Shown here: positions 27,102-34,393 of the stretch, piece after piece
Numbering within the stretch: position 1 is the first letter of the stretch
Layout of the letters: each line of letters opens with the position of its first letter
Assembly (NCBI GenBank): GCA_046347045.1
Contig: JAXMGX010000008.1
Coordinates: 62,001 to 126,000 of the forward strand
Direction of reading: 5' to 3'
Length of the DNA: 64,000 nt
Source: ZC4RG30 sp046347045
GTDB taxonomy: Bacteria; Pseudomonadota; Gammaproteobacteria; Steroidobacterales; Steroidobacteraceae
Made by a program: the position numbers and the translations under genes
Notes under the pieces: generated by a model
The model's database searches: none
Told to the model about the DNA's origin: nothing
The model's input: the letters and a program-made list of their open reading frames with translations, nothing else

Positions 27102-28415
27102 ATGGCCAGCAATACCGCCAAAGCGAAGCAGGATGCGCGCTCGGTTCCGGAGCGCATCGGCAAGTATGTGATCGTGCGCGAGGTCGGTCGCGGCAGCACG
27201 GGCACCGTCTACCTGTCGCACGATCCGTACTACGGTCGCGACGTGGCGATCAAGGTCTATCACGGCGAAGGCAACGACGACGCCGAGCGTGCGCGCATCG
27301 CGCGCAAGATGTTCCTCTCCGAAGCGCACATGGTGGGCATGCTGCAGCACCCGCAGTTGATGCCGATCTACGATGCCGGCGAGGAAGACGGCCACTGCTA
27401 CGTGGTCACCGAATACGTGCATGGCGCGCGCACGCTGGCGGCGTTCTGCCGGCCCGACGACCTGCTGCGCGTCGATGTGATCCTCGAGATCGTCTTCAAG
27501 TGCGCCAAGGCCTTGCACTACGCGCACTCGCGCGGCGTGATCCATCGCGACATCAAGCCCTCGAACATCCTGTACACGCAGGATGGCGACGTGCGCATCA
27601 TCGACTTCGGCATCGCGCTGATCGATGGCGCCGACATGTCGCGCATCGAAGGCATCGCCGGCAGTCCCAGCTACATGTCGCCCGAGCAGGTGCAGAGCCG
27701 CGAGCTGACCAACCGCTCCGACCTGTATTCGCTGGGCGCGGTGATGTACGAGCTGCTGACCGGCTCGCGCCCGTTCCGCGCCGGCAACCTTGCCAAGCTG
27801 ATGCACCAGATCGTGTACGCCACGCCGCCGCCGGTGCACACGCTGCGGCGCGAGGTCACCGAAGACCTCGAGGACGTGGTGGCCACGGCGCTGCACAAGG
27901 AACCGGAGAAGCGGTTCCGCAGCGGCCTGGAATTCGCTGCCGCACTGACGCGCGTGCATCAGAAGCTGCGCGCCAAGGCCGGCCCGATCGAGCAGTCCGA
28001 GCAACTGGCCTTGCTGCGCCGCCTGCGCTTCTTCCACGATTTCTCCCAGGCGGAGATCGGCGAAGTGCTGAAGGCCAGCGCCTGGCAGGACTACGGCCCC
28101 AACGAGGAGATCATCCGCGAGGGCGACATGGACGATCGCTTCTACGTTGTGGTGGCCGGCGACTGCAATGTGCTGCGCCATGGCCGCACCGTGGGCCACC
28201 TCGGCACCGGCGACTGCTTCGGCGAGGCGAGCTACGTGCCCGGCGCGCGGCGTTCGGCCTCGGTGCGCACTGGCGGCAGCGTCACGCTGCTGAAGGTGGG
28301 GGCCACGTTGCTGGAGCAGTCCTCGGCGGCCTGCCAGTTACGCTTCAACCGGATGTTCCTGCGCTCGCTGATCGAGCGCCTGCAGAAGAACGAGCAGGCG
28401 GCCGCAGGCGTCTGA
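27102..28415 (+). CDS. Ser/Thr protein kinase fused to a cyclic-nucleotide-binding domain
   Basis: 437 residues. Residues about 20-285 are a Hanks-type kinase with all catalytic elements: glycine loop GRGSTGTVY, ATP lysine Lys51 (AIKVY), catalytic HRDIKPSN (Asp150), DFG Asp168 and the activation-segment end SPSYMSPEQ. Residues about 305-418 form a cNMP-binding domain whose phosphate-binding cassette (GDCFGEASYV, Glu375 and RRSASV) is conserved, so binding of cAMP or cGMP is plausible. No membrane segment, so it is cytosolic. An in-frame GTG two codons earlier is possible. A weak promoter (TTTAAT at 27067-27072) may lie in the gap after thiL. The domain pair suggests a kinase switched by a cyclic nucleotide; the target is unknown. 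Confidence 0.88.
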   Translation: MASNTAKAKQDARSVPERIGKYVIVREVGRGSTGTVYLSHDPYYGRDVAIKVYHGEGNDDAERARIARKMFLSEAHMVGMLQHPQLMPIYDAGEEDGHCYVVTEYVHGARTLAAFCRPDDLLRVDVILEIVFKCAKALHYAHSRGVIHRDIKPSNILYTQDGDVRIIDFGIALIDGADMSRIEGIAGSPSYMSPEQVQSRELTNRSDLYSLGAVMYELLTGSRPFRAGNLAKLMHQIVYATPPPVHTLRREVTEDLEDVVATALHKEPEKRFRSGLEFAAALTRVHQKLRAKAGPIEQSEQLALLRRLRFFHDFSQAEIGEVLKASAWQDYGPNEEIIREGDMDDRFYVVVAGDCNVLRHGRTVGHLGTGDCFGEASYVPGARRSASVRTGGSVTLLKVGATLLEQSSAACQLRFNRMFLRSLIERLQKNEQAAAGV

Positions 28416-28416
28416 G

Positions 28417-28971
28417 CTAGGCGGCGCTGGCGGCGGGCGCGCGCAGCGCGCTGAAGCGCCGTTCCAGCAACGCGAATCCGCCGAACAGCACTGCGGTGTA
28501 CAGCGCATCGCCCACCAGCGCATTGCGGAAGAAGGGGATGCCGGCGATGTAACTGGCCGCAAGGCCCGCCGCCGTCTTGGGGTACCAGGGCTGGAAGGCC
28601 CATTCCCCGAAATTGGTGACGAAGAAGAACAGCACCGAGGCCGACAGCGCCACCGTGCCCACCTTCAGCACACTGCGTGAACCCCTGAGAAGCATGCCCA
28701 TGCCGACGATGGCGAGGAAGCTGGCGTACTGCACCCACATGTGGCCCTGGATGGCGCGGAAGTCCCACTGCCAGTAGATGCCCAGTGCGATGTCGCTGAC
28801 GAGCAGTGCCAGCAGCGGCACGCCGACAGCCAGCCGGCGATCGGCGAAATGCGCGCCGCCGAACAGCGCCAGTGCGGTGAGGGCCGTGACATTCGGAGGA
28901 TGCGGCAGCAGCCGCGTGGCCGCGGCGGCCAGCACTATGAATATCAGGGTCCCGAGTCGCGGGTTGAGCAT
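28417..28971 (-). CDS. Integral membrane protein, DUF6580-like
   Basis: 184-residue inner-membrane protein with about five hydrophobic segments (for example LIFIVLAAAATRLL and VALSASVLFFFVTNFGEWAF). The start TRLLPHPPNVTALTALALFGGAHF and the paired FGEWAF/WYPKT region resemble the DUF6580 family of putative transporters; the family name is from memory. GGAGA stands six bases before the ATG chosen. It converges with the kinase gene, with its stop one base after the kinase stop. Function unknown. Confidence 0.72.
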   Translation of the reverse strand: MLNPRLGTLIFIVLAAAATRLLPHPPNVTALTALALFGGAHFADRRLAVGVPLLALLVSDIALGIYWQWDFRAIQGHMWVQYASFLAIVGMGMLLRGSRSVLKVGTVALSASVLFFFVTNFGEWAFQPWYPKTAAGLAASYIAGIPFFRNALVGDALYTAVLFGGFALLERRFSALRAPAASAA

Positions 28972-29074
28972 CAACGGTCTCCAGGAAAGCGCACCGGCAG
29001 TTTAGCAACCAGCGGCCCGCGACGGTACGTCAAACCGGGGTACGGCTACACTGCCGGCCGATGGAGGGCAGCAG

Positions 29075-29314
29075 ATGACCAAGTGGCTGGTGGAGATTGC
29101 CGGATGGCTGGCCGCGGGGCTCATCCTGTCGGCCTACGCCTTGCTGTCCACCGGCAGGCTGCGCGCGGGGTCGCGCTGGTACCAGGGCCTCAACCTGGCG
29201 GGTGCCGCGGGTTTCGTGATCAACAGCGGCTGGAACGGCGCCATTCCCTCGGCGGCGCTGAACGTGGTGTGGATGGGGTTGGCCTGCTACGCGCTGTGGC
29301 GGCCGCCGCGCTAG
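29075..29314 (+). CDS. Small membrane protein of the CBU_0592 type
   Basis: 79 residues with three hydrophobic stretches: IAGWLAAGLILSAYALLS, a middle YQGLNLAGAAGFVINS and SAALNVVWMGLACYALW. The LSAYALLSTGRL, NLAGAAGF and PSAALNVVWM blocks match a small family of bacterial membrane proteins named after Coxiella CBU_0592; no function is known. GGAGGG stands eleven bases before the ATG. It diverges from the DUF6580-like gene and converges with dxs. Confidence 0.75.
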   Translation: MTKWLVEIAGWLAAGLILSAYALLSTGRLRAGSRWYQGLNLAGAAGFVINSGWNGAIPSAALNVVWMGLACYALWRPPR

Positions 29315-29341
29315 GGCCGCAGCGCGGCATGGATCGCCGCG

Positions 29342-31237
29342 TCAGCCGCGCGCCGCCACCGGCGCCGCGGGCTGCAGCCCGAGCCACCACTGGCTGATGC
29401 GCCGCCGGATGCTCGCGGCGTCCAGGCTCGCCATGGCGAGGCATTCCTCGCGCGTGCCATGCTCGATGAAGGCGTCCGGGATGCCGATGTGCAGCAGCGG
29501 CACCTGGATGCCGGCTTCCTGCAGCAGCTCCGCCACGGCCGAACCCGCGCCGCCGGCGACCACGTTTTCCTCCAGCGTGACCAGCGCACGCGACGCGGCG
29601 GCCGCGCGCAGCACGGCATCGCGGTCCAGCGGCTTCACGAAACGCATGTCGAGCACGGTGGCGTCGTGCTCCTCGGCGGCGGCCAGCGCCGCCGGCAGCA
29701 GCGGGCCGAAGTTCAGCAACGTGAGGCCGGCGCGGCCCTCGCGCCGTGGATTCGCGCGTCCCACTGGCAGGGCCTGCATCTCGCGCTGCTGCGCGACGCC
29801 GGGTCCGGCGCCGCGCGGATAACGCACCGCCGAGGGGTGCCCCAGCGTGGTGGCGGTGTAGAGAAGCTGGCGACACTCGTTTTCATCCGAGGGCGTCATC
29901 ACCACCATGTTGGGGATGCAGCGCAGGAAGCTGATGTCGAAGCTGCCCTGGTGCGTGGCGCCATCACTGCCGACGAGGCCAGCGCGGTCCAGCGCGAACA
30001 CGATGGGCAGATCCTGCAGCGCCACGTCGTGGATGAGTTGGTCGTAGCCGCGCTGCAGGAAAGTGGAGTAGATGGCCACCACGGGTTTCATGCCTTCGCA
30101 GGCAAGGCCGGCGGCAAAGGTCACCGCATGCTGCTCGGCGATGGCCACGTCGAAGTAGCGCTCCGGGAAGCGCCGCGAGAACTCGACCATGCCGGAGCCT
30201 TCGCGCATGGCCGGCGTAATGCCGACGATGCGTGGATCGCGCTCGGCCATGTCGCACAGCCAGTCGCCGAACACCTTGGAGTAGGTGGGACCCGAAGCCT
30301 TTTCCTTGTAGATGACACCCGTGGCCGGATCGAAAGGCCCCGGACCATGCCAGGTGATGGGATCGGCCTCGGCCGGCGCGTAGCCCTTGCCCTTGCGTGT
30401 GACCACGTGCAGGAACTGCGGGCCCTTGAGATCACGGATGTTGGTGAGCACGCCCACCAGCGCCCGGATGTCGTGACCGTCGATGGGGCCGATGTAGTTG
30501 AAGCCCATCTCCTCGAACATGGTGCCGGGCAGCACCATGCCCTTCATGTGTTCCTCGGAGCGGCGTGCCCATTCACGCATCACCGGCATCTGGCTCAGCA
30601 CCTTCTTGCCGCCCTTGCGAAGCTGTGCGTAGAACTTGCCGCCCAGCACGCGCGCGAAGTAGCGCGACAGCGCGCCCACTCCCTCGGAGATGGACATCTC
30701 GTTGTCGTTCAGCACCACCAGCAGGTCGGCAGGCAGCGTGCCGGCATGGTTCAGCGCCTCGAAGGCCATGCCGCCGCTCATCGCGCCGTCGCCGATCACG
30801 GCCACCGCGCGGCGCTTTTCGCCCAGTCTTTCGGCGGCGATGGCCATGCCCAGCGCCGCACTGATCGAGGTGCTGGAATGACCCGTGCCGAAGGTGTCGT
30901 AGGGACTTTCGGCGCGCGAGGGGAAGGGCGCCAGTCCGCCGCGCTGCTTGATGTTGGCAAGCTGGTCGCGACGCCCGGTGAGCACTTTGTGGGGGTAGGC
31001 CTGGTGGCCCACGTCCCAGACGATGCGGTCTTGCGGCGTATTGAACACATGATGCAGCGCGACGGTCAGTTCGACGGTGCCAAGGCCGGCGGCGAAGTGG
31101 CCGCCGCGCGTGGCGACCGTGCGGACCAGGAACTCGCGCAGTTCATCGGCGACTTGCCCGAGTTGCTCGATGCTCAGGCCGCGCAGGTCTGCCGGCGACT
31201 CGATGCCGGGGAGCAGCGCGGGAGAAGCAGTAGACAT
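29342..31237 (-). CDS. dxs: 1-deoxy-D-xylulose-5-phosphate synthase
   Basis: 631-residue thiamine-pyrophosphate enzyme, first step of the MEP isoprenoid pathway, joining pyruvate and glyceraldehyde 3-phosphate. TPP/Mg motif GDGAMSGGMAFEALNHAG, DVGHQAYPHKVLTGR, the GTGHSSTSISAALG active-site stretch and the second-domain AEQHAVTFAAGLA and DRAGLVGSDGATH are intact. The frame is open further upstream, but the family N-terminus and length select this ATG, 31 bases after the ispA stop. It is the last gene of the xseB-ispA-dxs operon. Confidence 0.96.
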   Translation of the reverse strand: MSTASPALLPGIESPADLRGLSIEQLGQVADELREFLVRTVATRGGHFAAGLGTVELTVALHHVFNTPQDRIVWDVGHQAYPHKVLTGRRDQLANIKQRGGLAPFPSRAESPYDTFGTGHSSTSISAALGMAIAAERLGEKRRAVAVIGDGAMSGGMAFEALNHAGTLPADLLVVLNDNEMSISEGVGALSRYFARVLGGKFYAQLRKGGKKVLSQMPVMREWARRSEEHMKGMVLPGTMFEEMGFNYIGPIDGHDIRALVGVLTNIRDLKGPQFLHVVTRKGKGYAPAEADPITWHGPGPFDPATGVIYKEKASGPTYSKVFGDWLCDMAERDPRIVGITPAMREGSGMVEFSRRFPERYFDVAIAEQHAVTFAAGLACEGMKPVVAIYSTFLQRGYDQLIHDVALQDLPIVFALDRAGLVGSDGATHQGSFDISFLRCIPNMVVMTPSDENECRQLLYTATTLGHPSAVRYPRGAGPGVAQQREMQALPVGRANPRREGRAGLTLLNFGPLLPAALAAAEEHDATVLDMRFVKPLDRDAVLRAAAASRALVTLEENVVAGGAGSAVAELLQEAGIQVPLLHIGIPDAFIEHGTREECLAMASLDAASIRRRISQWWLGLQPAAPVAARG

Positions 31238-31268
31238 GCCCCCGGAGTCTACACCCCTGGTCAGGGCC

Positions 31269-32171
31269 TCAGTGGCTGCGGTTGACGACATAGTCGGCGA
31301 GTTGCGCGAGCGGGGCGGCGCCGGGTCCCAGTCCTGCCAGCGAGCCGATGGCGCGGTCGCAATACAGGCGCGCCAGGCGCTGGGATTCAGCCAGTCCGAG
31401 GATGGAGGGGTAGGTGGGTTTGCCGCGCGCAGCGTCCGCTCCGGCGATCTTGCCCAGCGTGGCCGTTTCACCCAGCACATCCAGTACATCGTCCTGGATC
31501 TGGAACGCCAGCCCCAGGTCTGCGCCGTAGCGGGACAGCGCCTCGTAGCGCGGGCCGTCGGTGATGCCGGCGCCGATGGCGCCCAGCAGCACGCTGGCGC
31601 GGATCAGTGCGCCGGTCTTGCGCCGATGCATGTCCTCGAGCGCGCGCGGCTCCAGCGGCTTGCCGACGGCGGCAAGGTCGATGGCCTGGCCGCCGGCCAT
31701 GCCATCGGTGCCGATGGCGCGCGACAGCACCTGGATCTGCTGCAGTCGTGCCGCAGCCGGCAACAGGCTTGCGTCATTCCCGGCCAGCACTTCGAAGGCC
31801 AGCGCCTGCAGCGCATCGCCCACCAGCACGGCGGTGCCTTCATCGAAGGCCTTGTGGCAGGTGGGGCGGCCGCGGCGCAGGTCGTCGTCGTCCATGGCGG
31901 GCAGGTCGTCATGCACCAGGCTGTATACATGCAGCATTTCCACGGCCGCGGCCGCATCGTCGAGCAGGTCGGCCGGTGCGCTCAGCGCCGTGCCGGTGCA
32001 ATACACCAGAATGGGCCGCAGGCGCTTGCCGCCACCCAGCGCGCTGTAGCGCATGCCCTCGTGCAGCCGCGCGGTGGCGGCATCTCGATCGGCCAGTCGC
32101 GCTGCCAGCTGCGTTTCGAAGCGGCTGCGCCAGTCAGCGAGCAGTCCGGCCAGCGGTGAAGCTTCACTCAT
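31269..32171 (-). CDS. ispA: Farnesyl diphosphate synthase
   Basis: 300-residue prenyltransferase making C15 farnesyl diphosphate from IPP and DMAPP. The first aspartate-rich motif HDDLPAMDDDDLRRG (Asp88, Asp89, Asp94) and the second QIQDDVLDVLG are present, with the LGGGKRLRP and GQAIDL signatures. The start used overlaps the xseB stop by eight bases; longer upstream frames have no homology. Typical neighbours xseB and dxs flank it. Geranylgeranyl specificity cannot be excluded from sequence alone. Confidence 0.94.
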   Translation of the reverse strand: MSEASPLAGLLADWRSRFETQLAARLADRDAATARLHEGMRYSALGGGKRLRPILVYCTGTALSAPADLLDDAAAAVEMLHVYSLVHDDLPAMDDDDLRRGRPTCHKAFDEGTAVLVGDALQALAFEVLAGNDASLLPAAARLQQIQVLSRAIGTDGMAGGQAIDLAAVGKPLEPRALEDMHRRKTGALIRASVLLGAIGAGITDGPRYEALSRYGADLGLAFQIQDDVLDVLGETATLGKIAGADAARGKPTYPSILGLAESQRLARLYCDRAIGSLAGLGPGAAPLAQLADYVVNRSH

Positions 32172-32427
32172 CGTCGGGTTCGAGTGCGTCGAAGGGCACA
32201 GGCTGCGCCTGCCCACCCTGCTGCAACAGCACCGAAACCTTCTGCTGTGCCTCGGACAACGCGCCATGGCAGGCACGGGTGAGCGCTACGCCCTGCTCGA
32301 ACAGCGCCAGCGATTCGGCCAGCGGCAGGTCGCCACGCTCCAGGCGCGCAACGAGCGTTTCAAGTTCCTGCAGCGATTTCTCGAAGTCCGGTGCTGCCGC
32401 CGCGTCGCCGCGATTCGTGCGCGTCAT
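32164..32427 (-). CDS. xseB: Exodeoxyribonuclease VII small subunit
   Basis: 87-residue helical subunit of exonuclease VII, which degrades single-stranded DNA with XseA (not in the window). The core FEKSLQELETLVARLERGDLPLAESLALFEQG is diagnostic. The C-terminus is acidic. It is the first gene of the xseB-ispA-dxs operon, divergent from parE. Confidence 0.94.
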   Translation of the reverse strand: MTRTNRGDAAAAPDFEKSLQELETLVARLERGDLPLAESLALFEQGVALTRACHGALSEAQQKVSVLLQQGGQAQPVPFDALEPDDE

Positions 32428-32442
32428 GGGATGTCTTGTGAA

Positions 32443-32471
32443 TTGACGGGTCTGGAGGCGAAGTCTAGAGT
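32443..32471 (+). promoter_or_regulatory. Candidate promoter of parE-parC, with overlapping inverted repeat
   Basis: A -35 TTGACG (32443-32448, five of six) is followed by 17 bases and TAGAGT (32466-32471, four of six), placing the transcript start about 23 bases before parE. A 6-base inverted repeat, GAAGTC (32460-32465) and GACTTC (32477-32482), brackets the -10 and could be a regulatory site or part of supercoiling-sensitive control. A weak opposite promoter (TAGACT, 32467-32462) for xseB overlaps it. Confidence 0.5.
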
Positions 32472-32500
32472 TCCGCGACTTCTCCGCGCAACGATCTGGA

Positions 32501-34393
32501 ATGTCCGCCTCCTATAGTGCTTCTGACATCGAAGTCCTTTCGGGACTCGAGCCGGTGCGGCGCCGCCCCGGCATGTACACCGACACCACGCGGCCCAACC
32601 ACCTTGCCCACGAGGTCATCGACAACAGCGTCGATGAGGCGCTGGCCGGTCACTGCGACCTGATCGAAGTCAAGGCCTTCAAGGACGGCTCGCTCGAGGT
32701 CACCGACAACGGCCGCGGCATGCCGGTGGACATCCATCCGAAGGAAAAGCTGCCGGGAGTCGAGCTGATCCTCACGCGACTGCATGCCGGCGGCAAGTTC
32801 AACGACAGCAACTACAGCTTCTCCGGCGGCCTGCACGGCGTGGGCGTGTCGGTGGTCAACGCGTTGTCCAGGGACCTGCTTTGCACCGTGCGCCGCGGGG
32901 GCAAGGAATACACCATCAGCTTCAAGAGCGGCCAGCTGGCCCAGAAGCTGAAGGAAACCGGCACCGTCGGGCAGAAGAACACCGGCACCACCGTGCGCTT
33001 CTGGCCCGAATCGAAGTTCTTCGATTCCGACCGTTTCGCGGTGGCCGAGTTGCGGCACACGCTGAAGGCCAAGGCGGTGCTGTGCCCCGGTCTGCGCGTG
33101 CGCTTCGAGAACGAGGCCACCGGCGAGAAGGACGAATGGTTCTACACCGGGCACCTGGGTGAATACCTCACCGAGCAGGTGGGCAAGACCGAGTGCCTGC
33201 CCAAGGAGCCCATCACCGCCAAGCACGGCTCCGAGAAGGATGCCGTGGAGTGGGCGGTGATCTGGGCGCCGAACCTGCCGGCCTTCATCGCCGAAAGCTA
33301 CGTGAATCTCATTCCCACCAGCGGCGGCGGCACGCATGTGAACGGCCTCAGGTCGGGCCTCAGCGCGGCGGTGCGCGAATTCGCCGAATTCAGGAACCTG
33401 CTGCCGCGAGGCGTGAAGCTGTCGCCCGAAGACGTGTGGCATGGCATCTCCTTCGTGCTGTCCATCCGCATGAAGGACCCGCAGTTCGCCGGCCAGACCA
33501 AGGAGCGGCTGGCCTCGCGCGAGGCGGCGGCCATGGTCGAGGCCTATGCCCGCGACAGCACCGCGCTGTGGCTGAACCAGCATCCGGACGCGGGCGAGCG
33601 CATCGCGCAGTACGCCATCGAGAACGCCCAGGAGCGCATCAAGGCGGCGCAGAAGGTCACGCGCAAGCGCGCGGTGGCCGGGCCCGCGCTGCCGGGCAAG
33701 CTGGCGGATTGCAGTTCGCAGGATCCGGCACGCTCGGAGCTGTTCCTGGTCGAGGGCGACTCGGCCGGCGGCTCCGCCCGGCAGGCACGCGACCGGCACA
33801 CCCAGGCGGTGATGCCGCTGCGGGGCAAAATCCTCAACACCTGGGAACTGGAGCACGGCCAAGTGGCCTCGTCCGAAGAGGTACACAACATCAGCATCGC
33901 CATCGGGGTGGATCCCGGGTCGGGCAAGCTCGATGACCTGCGCTACCACAAGATCTGCATCCTCGCCGATGCCGACTCCGACGGGCAGCACATCGCAACG
34001 CTGCTGTGCGCGCTGTTCCTGCGGCATTTCCGGCCGCTGGTGATGGGCGGCCACGTGTACGTGGCCATGCCGCCGCTGTACCGCATCGATGCCGGCAAGC
34101 AGGTGGGCTATGCGCTCGACGACGCCGAGCGCGATGCCTTCATTGCAAAGCTGGCTTCCGAGAAGAACCGCGCCAAGCCCGTGGTCACCCGCTTCAAGGG
34201 ACTGGGCGAGATGTCGCCGCTGCAGTTGCGCGAGACCACCATGGACCCGGCCACGCGGCGCCTGGTGCAGTTGACGGTGAATGCCTCGGACGATGCGGAC
34301 CAGATCATGGACATGCTGCTGGCCAAGAAGCGCGCGGGCGACCGTCGCGACTGGCTGGAGCAGAAGGGCAACTTGGCTGACGTAGTCGGATGA
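32501..34393 (+). CDS. parE: DNA topoisomerase IV subunit B
   Basis: 630-residue ATPase subunit of topoisomerase IV, which decatenates daughter chromosomes. GHKL ATPase start SGLEPVRRRPGMYTDT and HEVIDNSVDEALAG, ATP lid NYSFSGGLHGVGVSVVNALS, and TOPRIM motifs LFLVEGDSAGGSARQARDR and LADADSDGQHI are complete. At 630 residues it has the ParE length, without the GyrB insert. Its stop overlaps the parC start by four bases (ATGA). Confidence 0.97.
   Translation: MSASYSASDIEVLSGLEPVRRRPGMYTDTTRPNHLAHEVIDNSVDEALAGHCDLIEVKAFKDGSLEVTDNGRGMPVDIHPKEKLPGVELILTRLHAGGKFNDSNYSFSGGLHGVGVSVVNALSRDLLCTVRRGGKEYTISFKSGQLAQKLKETGTVGQKNTGTTVRFWPESKFFDSDRFAVAELRHTLKAKAVLCPGLRVRFENEATGEKDEWFYTGHLGEYLTEQVGKTECLPKEPITAKHGSEKDAVEWAVIWAPNLPAFIAESYVNLIPTSGGGTHVNGLRSGLSAAVREFAEFRNLLPRGVKLSPEDVWHGISFVLSIRMKDPQFAGQTKERLASREAAAMVEAYARDSTALWLNQHPDAGERIAQYAIENAQERIKAAQKVTRKRAVAGPALPGKLADCSSQDPARSELFLVEGDSAGGSARQARDRHTQAVMPLRGKILNTWELEHGQVASSEEVHNISIAIGVDPGSGKLDDLRYHKICILADADSDGQHIATLLCALFLRHFRPLVMGGHVYVAMPPLYRIDAGKQVGYALDDAERDAFIAKLASEKNRAKPVVTRFKGLGEMSPLQLRETTMDPATRRLVQLTVNASDDADQIMDMLLAKKRAGDRRDWLEQKGNLADVVG

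Noticed and set aside
29305..29328. An eight-pair GC hairpin between the small membrane protein gene and dxs
   Set aside because: It overlaps a stop codon and lacks a T tract on either strand, so a terminator call is not supported.
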